Both the position numbers and the translations under genes were made by a program. Source: Lachnospiraceae bacterium (lineage in GTDB: Bacteria; Bacillota; Clostridia; Lachnospirales; Lachnospiraceae). Taken from it: a stretch of DNA of 64,000 bases. This document shows, piece by piece, positions 22,210 to 32,061 of the stretch. Under the pieces are notes generated by a model, which was given only the letters and a program-made list of their open reading frames with translations, made no database searches and had not been told where the DNA came from. Each line of letters starts with the position of its first letter. Positions within the stretch are counted from its first letter, which is position 1. Where the stretch lies: positions 1 through 64,000 of the forward strand of contig JAFTPP010000034.1 of NCBI GenBank assembly GCA_017463255.1, in the 5' to 3' direction.

Positions 22210-23031
22210 TTATTCTTTTACTGCTCCTTGCGATACCCCTACTACCAAAAATCTGGAAAGAGCGAAATAAAGAGCCACAATGGGAACTGCAATAAACACC
22301 GCACCGGCGGCAAATCTTGTAAATTCTGTTTCACCAAGGTGCGTGAGCCCTACTGCTACAGTCCATAAATCTTTGTTTTTTAGCAAAAGATTTGGAAGAA
22401 TGAAATCACTCCATGGCCATGCAAACTGTGTTAATGCTGTGTATACAAGCATTGGCTTTGCAAGCGGTAAGGTAACCTTTACAAAAATGGTAAAATTGGA
22501 GGCACCATCTATCCTGGCAGCCTCGTAAATGGTATTAGATATCGTATCAAAATAACCCTTTTGCACTAAATACCCCATGGGCGCACCGGCTGCATAAATC
22601 AAAATCAGACTCCATAACTGATTGATGAGCCCAAAATTCACCATCATCAGATAAACTGCCGTCATTCCCATGAAGCTTGGGAACATACTAAGAACAAGTG
22701 TTGATTTCATCAACATTTTTCTCGACTTAAAGGTAAAACGACTAATGGTATATGCTGTTAAAATCACTAATACCGTTCCGATTAAGCTGGAAAAAAACGC
22801 CACATAAAGAGTGTTTTGAAGCCAATTCGGATAGTCATACATTGCCGTATCTACAAATAGCTTGTGATAACTGTTAAATGAAAATTCCGATGGAAAGAAT
22901 CCATCAATATCATAAATCGACCCGCTTTTTGAAAAGGATGCCAACACTAACCACAGAATCGGAAATACAAAAACAAGGCAAACCGCGATTAAAATCATAT
23001 GCGTAACGACTGAATCTATTTTTTTACTCAT
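22210..23031 (-). CDS. maltodextrin-type ABC transporter permease (MalG-like)
   Basis: This 273-residue protein is of normal length for MalG-type subunits. Six membrane segments are expected, and the EAA loop is YEAARIDGASNFTIFVKVTLPLAKPML. It begins in a four-base overlap (ATGA) with the MalF-like gene, so the two are translationally coupled. Together with the binding lipoprotein it imports oligosaccharides, here most likely maltodextrins because of the adjacent GH13 enzyme. No ATPase gene is in the cluster; a shared MsmK/MalK-type ATPase elsewhere is likely, as usual in Firmicutes. Confidence 0.93.
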   Translation of the reverse strand: MSKKIDSVVTHMILIAVCLVFVFPILWLVLASFSKSGSIYDIDGFFPSEFSFNSYHKLFVDTAMYDYPNWLQNTLYVAFFSSLIGTVLVILTAYTISRFTFKSRKMLMKSTLVLSMFPSFMGMTAVYLMMVNFGLINQLWSLILIYAAGAPMGYLVQKGYFDTISNTIYEAARIDGASNFTIFVKVTLPLAKPMLVYTALTQFAWPWSDFILPNLLLKNKDLWTVAVGLTHLGETEFTRFAAGAVFIAVPIVALYFALSRFLVVGVSQGAVKE

Positions 23032-24320
23032 CGGTATGTGTCCTCCTTCTTGTATGCATCACTTCTTACATACACCAACAAAGAGAAAACGGAAGTGATA
23101 ATAAAAATAATCAAACTAATAGCTGCACCAATTCCATAATAATTATTATCTATGGAAAGATTATAAAGCCAGTTGATTAACAAATCGGTATCGCTTGCTA
23201 AAAAATAACCATCATTATAAAGACCGCCACGCAAGAAATAGAAGACACCAAAATTATTGAAATTTCCAATAAAGTTTGTAATCAAAACCGGCGTTGTGGA
23301 AAACACTACAAACGGCAGGGTGATTTTGATAAACTGCTTCCATTTAGAAGCACCATCTATACTGGCAGCTTCATATAAATCCGTATTCATGTTGGATAAA
23401 ATTCCCGTTGCAAGAAGCATGGACGTAGGAATTGTAATCCATGCATTTACTGCAATTCCGATGATACGTGCCGTCCAGCCTGCATCAATATCTAAAAAAC
23501 CGATTGCACTGTGTCCACTCATAGTAATATAGTAATTAATCGGTCCACCGTACGAAAACATAAATTTAAATGCAAGCATTGTAATAAAACCCGGTACTGC
23601 ATAAGCTAGAATCGGAAACATTCTCCAAAATCCTTTATGTTTTACACATTTCTTATTTAACAATAATGCCAAACCGAGACCGCCGAAATAATTTACTGCG
23701 GTAGCAAGAAATGCCCATACAAAGTTCCAGCTTAAAATTCTAAAGAAGGTATCCTTTATTTCCGTAAGACTTAGTATTTTTTCAAAATTACCCAAACCAA
23801 TCCAGTCCACAAGCTCCGGCGGTACAATGTCCCCACCATAATTTGTGAACGATATCAGAATCATAAAAATAATTGGCAGCACATTAAAAATCAACACGCC
23901 TATGACCGGAAGCAAAAGTGCCACTATATAGAATTTCTTATCAAGGAATATTTGTGTCGCTTGTAAAAAACCCGGAAGTTCTTTTCCTACCTCCAGCCGC
24001 TTAGCCAACCCTTTTGCATCTTTCACGTTAGAAATATGAAGCGCCACAAACATAGCTGTCAGCAAAAATGCAAAAATACCACGAAGCATCATCATAATAG
24101 AATCATCACCCTGTATTCCCAACCATGCATCACCACGCACAGTCCCCAGAGTGAAGAAACCCTTGATATCATTCATGCCTGATGTCACCATGTACGTTAC
24201 ATAAGCTGCAAAAATGAATAAATACAACAGGCCTTTTATCCATTGCTTTGACAGTAACTGCCCTGCTCCCATGATGCAACAGGAAGCAATTACTATTTTA
24301 GAAGGCTTTTCTCTTTTCAT
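23028..24320 (-). CDS. maltodextrin-type ABC transporter permease (MalF-like), long N-terminus
   Basis: This 430-residue protein has GGAGAG before its ATG. The C-terminal two thirds are a MalF-like permease with EAA loop YEAASIDGASKWKQFIKITL. The first ~130 residues form an extra domain with two or three membrane segments (GQLLSKQWIKGLLYLFIFAA, MMMLRGIFAFLLTAMFVALH) and a polar loop. This is longer than the usual 290-residue Gram-positive permease. Such N-terminal extensions occur in clostridial maltodextrin permeases. It pairs with the MalG-like protein. Confidence 0.92.
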   Translation of the reverse strand: MKREKPSKIVIASCCIMGAGQLLSKQWIKGLLYLFIFAAYVTYMVTSGMNDIKGFFTLGTVRGDAWLGIQGDDSIMMMLRGIFAFLLTAMFVALHISNVKDAKGLAKRLEVGKELPGFLQATQIFLDKKFYIVALLLPVIGVLIFNVLPIIFMILISFTNYGGDIVPPELVDWIGLGNFEKILSLTEIKDTFFRILSWNFVWAFLATAVNYFGGLGLALLLNKKCVKHKGFWRMFPILAYAVPGFITMLAFKFMFSYGGPINYYITMSGHSAIGFLDIDAGWTARIIGIAVNAWITIPTSMLLATGILSNMNTDLYEAASIDGASKWKQFIKITLPFVVFSTTPVLITNFIGNFNNFGVFYFLRGGLYNDGYFLASDTDLLINWLYNLSIDNNYYGIGAAISLIIFIITSVFSLLVYVRSDAYKKEDTYR

Positions 24321-24347
24321 ACTAACTCTCCATGCTACTTTAAAATG

Positions 24348-25811
24348 CTAGTCTTTTAATGTAAAAATAGCATCATAAATATCCTGATCTACCTTTTCAA
24401 TTGCTTCTTCAAGCTGTCCTATGGTTACATATTTTCCAAGTTCACCGGCAGCTTCACGATATGGGTCCTTTGCAATATCTCCCATTAAGGATTGAGCAGG
24501 CACCCAGATTTGATCAACTGCTTTGATGGATGGCATCAAATAAATACGTCCCTCTGAAAGGCTTTCGAAAATCATATCCGTCACGCCACCGGAAGCCTCG
24601 GCAACATCCGAACGGGTAGGAGCAATTCCCAATGTATTCATTCTTGTCTGAATCATTTCATAACTGGTTGCAAAGTTAACAAATTCCATGCACGCATCTT
24701 TGTATTTTGTGTATGAGCTGATTCCATAACCATTCACCCCACCCATAACAACAGTATCTATCCAGTCATCCTCCGTCATAGCATCACTGCTTTTTGTCAA
24801 ATCTCCGTCTGCCGGAAGCTTACCGGGAAGCTCAATCATCATCAAATTTTCTTTTGCCTTTTCCTCTGCCTCTTTCGCAGAAAGCCCCTCCGCTTCATAT
24901 GCCAAAGCTAACTTTTCAATAAAAAGACTATATGTATCCGGTGTTGATACCACACAAAAATAACTGCCATCTGCTAACTTTTCATATCGCTTCATAATAA
25001 TGGTATCATCAATACATCCCTCGTTCATCAAAGATGCCATTTGCTTCATTGCCATAAGTCCTTTTGCAGCATCTCCCGCAGAAAGTCCGATGTCTGCGGC
25101 ATTGAGTGTACCGTCGTCGTTACTTCCAAACACATACGCGCCATAAGAAAACAAGAATTCACCGTTCAGGTATAAATTGTTAAGGGAAGACATAAATCCA
25201 TACTGACTATCCCCGTTTGCACTGGTATCCGTATCTCTTAAATATTTGGAATACGCATAAAGATCATTCCAATTTTCAAAGAAATCTGCCACCTTATTAC
25301 CGTCTTTATCCCAGTTACTTTCCCAATCTTCAGGCATCATGTCCAAACGATAAAAGAGCATGGGCTCCTGAATATTTACCGGAATACCGCAGGTATACGT
25401 AGTGCCATCAATGTTAATCTTAAAGGCCTCCCATGCTGCCTCAGGCGTTACGGAATAACAATCTAAGCTTTCCACATCAATTGGAAGAATATGTTTGTCC
25501 TCTGCATATGTCATCAGCTTATCATTTGCCTGATAAATCACATCCGGTCCATAACCATACGGTCCGTTTGCTGCCAAATCCGTATATTCATCCATATTTG
25601 CATCTACCGCTTGTATACCTTTATCCTTATATTCAGCATTAAACGCCTCTAAAAGAGCATCCAGATAGCCCTCTTTTTTAGCAGTATCATTTTCCAAAAT
25701 ACGAAGTACTATTGTTTCGCCCGCTGTTTCCTTGCTGTCTCCACAGCCGACACACCCCAGTAACATTGATGCGCAAAGCACACCGACTGCCATTTTCTTT
25801 AATTTACCCAT
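24348..25811 (-). CDS. extracellular solute-binding lipoprotein (MalE-like)
   Basis: This 487-residue lipoprotein starts at ATG 25811 behind GGAGGTG, with lipobox LLGCVGC (lipid Cys24 or 20). It has the two-lobe bacterial substrate-binding type 1 fold: VLRILENDTAKKEGYLDALL, NGPYGYGPDVIYQANDKLMT, VNIQEPMLFYRLDMMPEDWE. It delivers sugar to the two permeases. It is longer than most MalE proteins because of an extra loop around residues 140-180. Its first codons overlap the end of the GH13 gene by eight bases, which couples them. Confidence 0.9.
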   Translation of the reverse strand: MGKLKKMAVGVLCASMLLGCVGCGDSKETAGETIVLRILENDTAKKEGYLDALLEAFNAEYKDKGIQAVDANMDEYTDLAANGPYGYGPDVIYQANDKLMTYAEDKHILPIDVESLDCYSVTPEAAWEAFKINIDGTTYTCGIPVNIQEPMLFYRLDMMPEDWESNWDKDGNKVADFFENWNDLYAYSKYLRDTDTSANGDSQYGFMSSLNNLYLNGEFLFSYGAYVFGSNDDGTLNAADIGLSAGDAAKGLMAMKQMASLMNEGCIDDTIIMKRYEKLADGSYFCVVSTPDTYSLFIEKLALAYEAEGLSAKEAEEKAKENLMMIELPGKLPADGDLTKSSDAMTEDDWIDTVVMGGVNGYGISSYTKYKDACMEFVNFATSYEMIQTRMNTLGIAPTRSDVAEASGGVTDMIFESLSEGRIYLMPSIKAVDQIWVPAQSLMGDIAKDPYREAAGELGKYVTIGQLEEAIEKVDQDIYDAIFTLKD

Positions 25812-27492
25812 CAATCATTACACCTCCGTTTATTTCTACACAAAAGCTTTTCGCTGATATTATTCTCTCTTCATCTCGTACATCCTCTTTAGTAGGATTA
25901 ATACAAAGCAGAACCGTTCCCTGCTTTGTTGTGTTTTCCAGATAGAAGATTCCCTTTTGGGCATAAATCCGTTGCACGCCTTCCGCTAAATCATAGGTCT
26001 GGCGGATTTGTGCCAAGGTAGTTAAAAGCTTCCATAAGTGTGAATATTTCCCGTTCTCGCCTGCAACATTCCAATCCATGCAACGTCTGCAATCCGGGTC
26101 ATATCCACCCCAAATTGAAATCTCTGTCCCGTAAAAAATACAGGGTGCTCCACGGAACAAATATAATAAAGCAAGTGCTGCTTTCATTTTCCATTCTTCC
26201 TCATTCACCTCTTTAAAGAAGCGATGAGTATCATGACTATCTAACAGATTCAACATCATACTGTTGACAATGTCTGTGTTTCTCATTAACAAACCATTTA
26301 ATTTCCACGCAAGCCCTTCTGAGTCGATACATTCGGTTGCAAAATAATCAAGGCAGGCCTTCGTAAAAGCATAATTCATAATACTATCGTACTGGTCTCC
26401 TCGCAAGTTACTGTTGGCATCGTGCCAATTTTCTCCGATAATCACTGCATCTTTTTTTATCCCTTTAACAGTCTGTCTGAATTTTCTCCAAAACGAATGG
26501 CTGATTTCATCCGACACATCTAATCTCCAACCATCAATATCGTACTCCTTAATATAGTAGGTCGCTATGTCTAATAGGAATTGCTCTACCTGTGCATTTG
26601 ATGTATTAAACTTAGGCATATATTTACATGATGCAAAGGTCTCATAATTATCACACTCTGGCGAAATCTCATCCCCATAAACCACAAACCAATCATAATA
26701 TTCCGATTTGCAACCCTTTGCTATTACATCCTGAAATTGCATCAAGCGGTCGCTACAATGATTAAAGACAGCATCCAGAATGATTTTCATTCCCCGCGCA
26801 TGTGCAGCTTCAACTAAGTCTAACAAATCTTTATTTGTGCCAAACTGACGATCAACCTGATAATAGTCACTAATATCATATTTGTGATTGGAAATGGATG
26901 AAAATACCGGAGTCAAATAGATGGCATTAATTCCAAGAGCTTGCAAATAGTCTAATTTAGTCAGAATTCCTTTAATATCTCCCCCACAAAAGCTCTTTGG
27001 CGAAGGTACTTCACCCCAAGCTGTATTAATGTAAGAGGTATCCTTCTTACTATCACCCATGCAGAAGCGATCCACGAAAATCTGATAGAACACAGCTTTT
27101 TTCATCCAAGGAACACATTCCATAATGTCAGCCTCATTAATATAAGGATACTGAAAAAAGTTATAGAAACCCAAAGCAAAGTTATAGGTTTTAGTCACTC
27201 CGTCTTCTGAAAAATAGTAATTATCTATACCATCATTCACGTAAAACACATAGCCCAGACGTGTATCCTCTAACTTTAACGTTACTTCAAAGAAATCATA
27301 CAACTCTGTCCGGTATGCACATCTCATGTCTGCGCTTTTCTGCGTTAATCCAATTGTGTACTTACTCTCATAGATAACTTGCGCGCGGACCAGATCACCT
27401 CTGGCCGCACGCAATCTTAATACTATTTCATTGGGAGAAATGGGGAAGCAATACGACGAGTCCACCACATGATGCATTGCATATTGATTCAT
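25804..27492 (-). CDS. cytoplasmic GH13 alpha-glycosidase (neopullulanase/cyclomaltodextrinase type)
   Basis: This 562-residue protein has AAAGGAG upstream and no signal peptide. An N-terminal beta-sandwich domain (residues 1-125) precedes the TIM barrel, as in the neopullulanase group. The conserved regions are present: ILDAVFNHCS (region I), DIDGWRLDVSDEISH with the nucleophile Asp, VIIGENWHDANSNL with the acid Glu, and NLLDSHDTHR with the third Asp. It should break imported maltodextrins to glucose and maltose. A sibling CDS for the lipoprotein lies 22 bp upstream, and the binding protein gene overlaps its end. Confidence 0.92.
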   Translation of the reverse strand: MNQYAMHHVVDSSYCFPISPNEIVLRLRAARGDLVRAQVIYESKYTIGLTQKSADMRCAYRTELYDFFEVTLKLEDTRLGYVFYVNDGIDNYYFSEDGVTKTYNFALGFYNFFQYPYINEADIMECVPWMKKAVFYQIFVDRFCMGDSKKDTSYINTAWGEVPSPKSFCGGDIKGILTKLDYLQALGINAIYLTPVFSSISNHKYDISDYYQVDRQFGTNKDLLDLVEAAHARGMKIILDAVFNHCSDRLMQFQDVIAKGCKSEYYDWFVVYGDEISPECDNYETFASCKYMPKFNTSNAQVEQFLLDIATYYIKEYDIDGWRLDVSDEISHSFWRKFRQTVKGIKKDAVIIGENWHDANSNLRGDQYDSIMNYAFTKACLDYFATECIDSEGLAWKLNGLLMRNTDIVNSMMLNLLDSHDTHRFFKEVNEEEWKMKAALALLYLFRGAPCIFYGTEISIWGGYDPDCRRCMDWNVAGENGKYSHLWKLLTTLAQIRQTYDLAEGVQRIYAQKGIFYLENTTKQGTVLLCINPTKEDVRDEERIISAKSFCVEINGGVMIDG

Positions 27493-27514
27493 CGCTTTCT
27501 GTCTCCTTTAAGCA

Positions 27515-28579
27515 TTATTTTGTTACATCAATAGTCATTGCATCCGCATCAACAGTAAAAGTATACGAACCTGCATCTTTTACCTGAACATTATAAGCTT
27601 CTGCCAAAACAGCCTTACTTGCTTCAGTTACATTTTCATACTTTAATCCAAGACCGGTATCTGTACCGTCGTCCCATACCATGAAATAAAGCTCTGTACC
27701 TGCTTCCAAATCCATTGTAATACTATAAAGATTTGTACCGTCTGCTCTTGTAAGTTCTTTGTTTTCAGACCAGTCTGATACCCAACTTCCCTTTACAACA
27801 ATCTGTGTTTTGTCTGAAACTATGTATGGTTCTTCTTCTGCTTCTTCTGCGCTAATCGGTTCTGCAACAGGGTCGCCATTTCTTACAATTACCATTGTGT
27901 CCTGTAATGAATTTTCAGGATCAGTTGTTAATGTGATTGTATAATTACCATCCATAATTACGTTTACGTTTGAGGTCTTGTCAGAACCGCCTAAACCACC
28001 ACCGTTTTCAAACTGAGTAGCATCAATTTCAGTGAACCATCCGTATCCACGCTGATCATTCCAATCGTGGTCGTGAATTACCTGGAACTGGTCTCCGGCA
28101 AATAAATCTACTGTAATTGCGAATTCATTGGTAGCATTTCCTGTTAATTTAAAAGTTACTAAATCATCTTCACACGCATTATTCCAGTTACTAAGCGCAA
28201 GGGCTTCACCCTTACCTGTACCTACGATACTCCAAGGTCTTGTATCCTCTGCAACCTGTGTATTCTTAAAGCTACCGTATAAGGTTTTGTCTTCTTCGTA
28301 TGTAACCGTTGCTAAATCCACTTTACTTGTTTCCAAAAATGTTGGTGTTTCAAACCAGCCAAGGAACTCAAATCCTTCCTGACTTTCATATCTTTCGTAC
28401 CCTGTCAACACCTCACCTGCTACTGCTGTTACACTACCTAATGCAGCGTCGCCATTCATAAATGTAATTGTAACCTCTGCTTTTTCTGTAGGTTCACTCT
28501 TACCACATGCGGTAACGGAAATCATCATTGCAACGCATAATGCCATTACACTAAATACTTTTTTTAATTGCTTTTTCAT
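27515..28579 (-). CDS. starch-binding-type lipoprotein with an InlB-like repeat
   Basis: This 354-residue lipoprotein (AMMISVTACG, lipid Cys26) is the first gene of the operon behind AGGAGG. Residues about 34-105 match a Listeria-Bacteroides (InlB B-type) repeat: VTITFMNGDAALGSVTAVAG, GFEFLGWFETPTF. Then come two beta-sandwich domains of the SusE/SusF or CBM20-like starch-binding type: one with FKLTGNATNEFAITVDLFAG and GDQFQVIHDHDWNDQRGYGW, the other with KTQIVVKGSWVSDWSENKEL and GSYTFTVDADAMTIDVTK. The family is assigned from pattern and context. It probably holds starch at the surface for the transporter. Confidence 0.75.
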   Translation of the reverse strand: MKKQLKKVFSVMALCVAMMISVTACGKSEPTEKAEVTITFMNGDAALGSVTAVAGEVLTGYERYESQEGFEFLGWFETPTFLETSKVDLATVTYEEDKTLYGSFKNTQVAEDTRPWSIVGTGKGEALALSNWNNACEDDLVTFKLTGNATNEFAITVDLFAGDQFQVIHDHDWNDQRGYGWFTEIDATQFENGGGLGGSDKTSNVNVIMDGNYTITLTTDPENSLQDTMVIVRNGDPVAEPISAEEAEEEPYIVSDKTQIVVKGSWVSDWSENKELTRADGTNLYSITMDLEAGTELYFMVWDDGTDTGLGLKYENVTEASKAVLAEAYNVQVKDAGSYTFTVDADAMTIDVTK

Positions 28580-28605
28580 AAGAATCCTCCTATAATGTGA
28601 ATATA

Positions 28606-28632
28606 CTTAACCGTTTAACTTAAGCGGTTAAC
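28606..28632. promoter_or_regulatory. candidate LacI-type operator in the divergent region
   Basis: Inverted arms TTAACCG (28607-28613) and CGGTTAA (28625-28631) surround TTTAACTTAAG, giving two overlapping LacI-like half-site pairs close to the lipoprotein start. They lie between the operon and the divergent LacI-family gene, and are the likely binding site of that regulator. Confidence 0.7.
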
Positions 28633-28793
28633 CAAATACTAGCACCTAAAAAAAACGCTGTCAACGCCCGATTTTTCAGGATTTTTTCATTTAAGAGAAA
28701 TTTAAGTAAGGGCAGTCAACTCTTCGTTAGAAAAATCAAGGTGTTTCAAATTCTTCAAGATAAAAAATTAAGTGAAAATTAAGGAGACACATT

Positions 28794-29687
28794 ATGGAGT
28801 CAACAGAAAAAAAAGTCACTGTTAAGGATGTTGCCAGAGAAGCCGGAGTATCCGTTGCCACTGTTTCTTACATCATGAATAACCGTGCAGATCAAAAAAT
28901 CAGCCCGGCAACCAAGAAGAAGGTGTTACAAATCGCAAACCTTCTTAACTATAAACCCAACCACGCTGCCAAGAGTCTTGCCCAAGGACGTAACAACATT
29001 ATCGGAATTACCTATGTGCTTGACCCTAAAACTCCTGCCAGGAATCTTGAAATAACCACGTTTACGAATCTGTTGATTCCGCAACTGGCACGAAGAAATT
29101 ATGACGTCTTATTCTTAAAAGTCCCCGATCCCCATGAAGATGCTTTTATTAATCGTAATGTGGACGCCATTTTGGCAATTGACTTAACACATGAAGCATT
29201 CCGGGCTCTTGCTGAAGCGTATCTCGTTCCAATCATTGGAATTGATATGATTATTAATGACTCCTTATTCTATCAAGTTTACTCTGACTATCCGACTCAT
29301 ATTAGAGAGGCGGCCACTCTACTTGGAACCGAAGACTATTATCTATTGACGGATGGTTTTTCCAATATGCGCTTTCTTTCCTTTTTACAGGATTCTCTTC
29401 CAAAAGAGCGCATCGTATTTTATTCGAAATGGAGTAGCGAAACACAGCAGATGTTACAAGATAAAAAAGTAATTGTACTCGGTACTTATTTGGGGCTTAT
29501 TGTCCATCCGTTTTTACCGGAAGAAAACCTTGTGGTCATTTCCTCTGAGCAAACAGCCCATCTTCTCCCACCATCATTGCGAATCATCCGCAATGATATT
29601 GACAAAAAGGCTAATCTTGCCATCAATCTTCTATTAAATGCGCTGGATCGTAAGTTTGAGGTTTCTCATGATTTTAAGGTGAAATAG
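28794..29687 (+). CDS. LacI-family transcriptional regulator of the maltodextrin operon
   Basis: This 297-residue protein starts after AAGGAGACACATT. The N-terminal helix-turn-helix and hinge helix are canonical (VTVKDVAREAGVSVATVSYI, KPNHAAKSLAQ). The remainder is a periplasmic-binding-protein-like sensor (NIIGITYVLDPKTPARNLEI, VVISSEQTAHLLPPSLRIIR), shorter than the usual 330-340 residues. The effector-binding region seems reduced in the middle (residues about 160-215). It is divergent from the maltodextrin operon and should repress it until maltose or maltodextrin binds. Confidence 0.9.
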   Translation: MESTEKKVTVKDVAREAGVSVATVSYIMNNRADQKISPATKKKVLQIANLLNYKPNHAAKSLAQGRNNIIGITYVLDPKTPARNLEITTFTNLLIPQLARRNYDVLFLKVPDPHEDAFINRNVDAILAIDLTHEAFRALAEAYLVPIIGIDMIINDSLFYQVYSDYPTHIREAATLLGTEDYYLLTDGFSNMRFLSFLQDSLPKERIVFYSKWSSETQQMLQDKKVIVLGTYLGLIVHPFLPEENLVVISSEQTAHLLPPSLRIIRNDIDKKANLAINLLLNALDRKFEVSHDFKVK

Positions 29688-29731
29688 ATTTGGAAATGAA
29701 AAGTATGAGCGTGCCATAGAGTGCAAACCTA

Positions 29732-29759
29732 AAAGGGACCAACTTACGTCGGTCCCTTT
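29732..29759. terminator. bidirectional terminator between lacI-type gene and pgi
   Basis: A stem AAAGGGACC / GGTCCCTTT with a ten-base loop lies between the two convergent genes. Confidence 0.8.
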
Positions 29760-29772
29760 CCTAATTTCATAA

Positions 29773-31122
29773 TTACAATCTCTTCAAAAGATCTTCTCTC
29801 TGTGCTTCATAACCCGGTTTACCAAGTAAAGCAAACATGTTCTTCTTGTAGCTTTCTACGCCCGGCTGGTTGAATGGGTTAACTCCTAATAAGTAACCGC
29901 TTACACCGCAGGCAAACTCGAAGAAGTAGAATAACTGTCCTAAGTAGAACTCGTTTACTTCAGGAACATTTACCATTAAGTTAGGAACCTGTCCGTCTGT
30001 ATGAGCAAGGATTGTTCCGTTCATAGCGCTCTTGTTTACGAAGTCTACTGTTTTTCCTGTTAAATAGTTTAATCCGTCAAGATCAACCGGTTCTTCCTCG
30101 ATGACGATTTCTTCACGGGAAGTTTCGATGTTGATTACTGTTTCGAATAAGTTTCTTGAACCATCCTGGATGAACTGTCCCATTGAGTGAAGGTCTGTTG
30201 TAAGGTCAACACTTGCAGGGAAGATACCCTTCTGGTCTTTTCCTTCGCTTTCGCCGTAAAGCTGTTTCCACCATTCTGATACGAAGTGTACGCTTGGCTC
30301 ATAGTTAGCAAGGATTTCAATCTGTTTTCCTTTTCTTAAAAGGATGTTACGAAGTGCTGCATATTTTAATGCATCATTGTCTTCGAAAGCATTTTCAAGA
30401 GCAGCTTTTCTTCCGCTTGCTGCACCTTCCATTAATTTATCAATATCAGCACCGCTTACTGCGATTGGAAGAAGACCAACTGCTGTAAGAACAGAGAAAC
30501 GTCCACCGATATCATCCGGAACAACGAATGTTTCGTATCCTTCTTCTGTAGCAAGACCCTTTAATGATCCTCTTGCCTTATCAGTTGTAGCATAGATTCT
30601 CTTTGCTGCTTCTTCTTTGCCGTATTTATCTTCCATCATCTTTTTAAATACACGGAATGCAATAGCAGGCTCTGTTGTTGTACCTGATTTTGAAATCATG
30701 TTAATAGAGAAATCTCTGTCACCGATAACATCCATTAAATGTTTGATGTATGTTGAGCTGATAGAGTTACCAACATAATAGATTTCAGGAGTCTTTCTAA
30801 CAGACTTGTCTACTACATTGTAGAAGCTGTGTCTTAAGAATTCGATTGCAGCTCTTGCGCCAAGGTAAGAACCACCAATACCGATTACTAATAATACTTC
30901 TGAATCGCTCTGAATCTTAGCTGCTGCTTTTTTGATTCTAGCAAATTCGTCTTTATCATAATCTACAGGAAGGTCAATCCAACCTAAGAAATCATTTCCT
31001 GCGCCTGACTTAGATACTAATACTTCTTTTGCATCAAGTGCTAATTTTTTCATTAATTCTACTTCATTATCACTTACAAATGATGCTGCTTTTGAATAGT
31101 CAAATGTTACTTTACTGCTCAT
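29773..31122 (-). CDS. pgi: glucose-6-phosphate isomerase
   Basis: This 449-residue protein has the normal length of Gram-positive Pgi. Conserved features are [18 protein letters not shown], the phosphate-binding [14 protein letters not shown], the catalytic-region stretch [14 protein letters not shown], and [17 protein letters not shown]. It interconverts glucose-6-phosphate and fructose-6-phosphate in the cytoplasm. The gene stands alone; a 10-bp palindrome GGCTTAAGCC (31173-31182) is in its upstream region but has no proven role. Confidence 0.97.
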   Translation of the reverse strand: MSSKVTFDYSKAASFVSDNEVELMKKLALDAKEVLVSKSGAGNDFLGWIDLPVDYDKDEFARIKKAAAKIQSDSEVLLVIGIGGSYLGARAAIEFLRHSFYNVVDKSVRKTPEIYYVGNSISSTYIKHLMDVIGDRDFSINMISKSGTTTEPAIAFRVFKKMMEDKYGKEEAAKRIYATTDKARGSLKGLATEEGYETFVVPDDIGGRFSVLTAVGLLPIAVSGADIDKLMEGAASGRKAALENAFEDNDALKYAALRNILLRKGKQIEILANYEPSVHFVSEWWKQLYGESEGKDQKGIFPASVDLTTDLHSMGQFIQDGSRNLFETVINIETSREEIVIEEEPVDLDGLNYLTGKTVDFVNKSAMNGTILAHTDGQVPNLMVNVPEVNEFYLGQLFYFFEFACGVSGYLLGVNPFNQPGVESYKKNMFALLGKPGYEAQREDLLKRL

Positions 31123-31247
31123 TCTCTGCCTCCATACTGCATTAACTCTGCTTCATTTCTTGTTTTCCAATGAGGCTTAAGCCCCAAACAACCCTAGTGT
31201 AGCAAAGAACATTCCATTTTTCAAGCAGATACTTTAAGAATCTGTGG

Positions 31248-31886
31248 TTACGCCAAATATTCTAACAGAATATCACTCAACTCTTCCATATCTTGCGCAT
31301 CCGTTCTGCTTTTGCTTTCCTCACGCTTCTTTGTAGCATTCGTTTGACGCTTATAAATTTTCACATCCCCATCTCTGCTCATGCTGCGTTCTAATTTGTT
31401 TATCATGGTATTTTCCAGATAGTCTATGATATTAATTTTTAGTATTTCTTTTTTCTCTTTTACATTCACTAAAGAGGACACCGTAAAATAAATATACAGT
31501 CCCATGAAGCTGACGATATAAAAAGGAAGCAAATCTAACATTTGGACCCCTTGCACAATTCCCTTGTACACTCCTATGCCTGCTACCAAAGAGCCAATCA
31601 GCACAGCCTGCCCGCTTAAATGAGACAGCCCCCTCATGGTAAAATGCCCAACCTTAATACGATTTAAGAACTTGTCCACAAACACGGAAATATTTGCAAC
31701 CCCATGATTTATCTGATAACAGGTGGCAAACTTGGATTTGCAGGTTTTCAAGATTTTATTTTCCGTTACAGTCATATTATCTGTCTCTCGTATCATATTC
31801 TGATATAGTATTCCAAGAATAATCTGGCATACTATACCAAATAGGAGTAAAATTATCATTAGTGTCATATAAAAAGTACGTGACAT
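31248..31886 (-). CDS. membrane protein of unknown function
   Basis: This 212-residue protein starts at ATG 31886 with GGAGG eight bases upstream. It has an N-terminal membrane segment (FYMTLMIILLLFGIVCQIIL) and two further ones near 95-135 (AVLIGSLVAGIGVYKGIVQG, LLPFYIVSFMGLYIYFTVSS). The C-terminal 70 residues are charged and cytoplasmic (EILKINIIDYLENTMINKLE, ending MEELSDILLEYLA). I recognise no named family, although similar small membrane proteins are common in Lachnospiraceae. It is not clearly linked to pgi or murG. Confidence 0.7.
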   Translation of the reverse strand: MSRTFYMTLMIILLLFGIVCQIILGILYQNMIRETDNMTVTENKILKTCKSKFATCYQINHGVANISVFVDKFLNRIKVGHFTMRGLSHLSGQAVLIGSLVAGIGVYKGIVQGVQMLDLLPFYIVSFMGLYIYFTVSSLVNVKEKKEILKINIIDYLENTMINKLERSMSRDGDVKIYKRQTNATKKREESKSRTDAQDMEELSDILLEYLA

Positions 31887-32061
31887 ATTACACACCTCCG
31901 ATATGTGTTGCAAAATTGGTTTTTATTGGTTATCTTAATTATAAGTTTATCCCCAAAAATGCTCAAGAAAACATCATCGCGATGCTTTTACACTTTTCTA
32001 CTGGAAACAACAATATTTTTTTGATATAATCGCTACAATATGGAATATAGAGAGGATTATC

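Noticed and set aside
31171..31186. Palindrome TGAGGCTTAAGCCCCA upstream of pgi as an operator
   Set aside because: It is a single short palindrome without linked regulator or repetition; noted only in the pgi entry.
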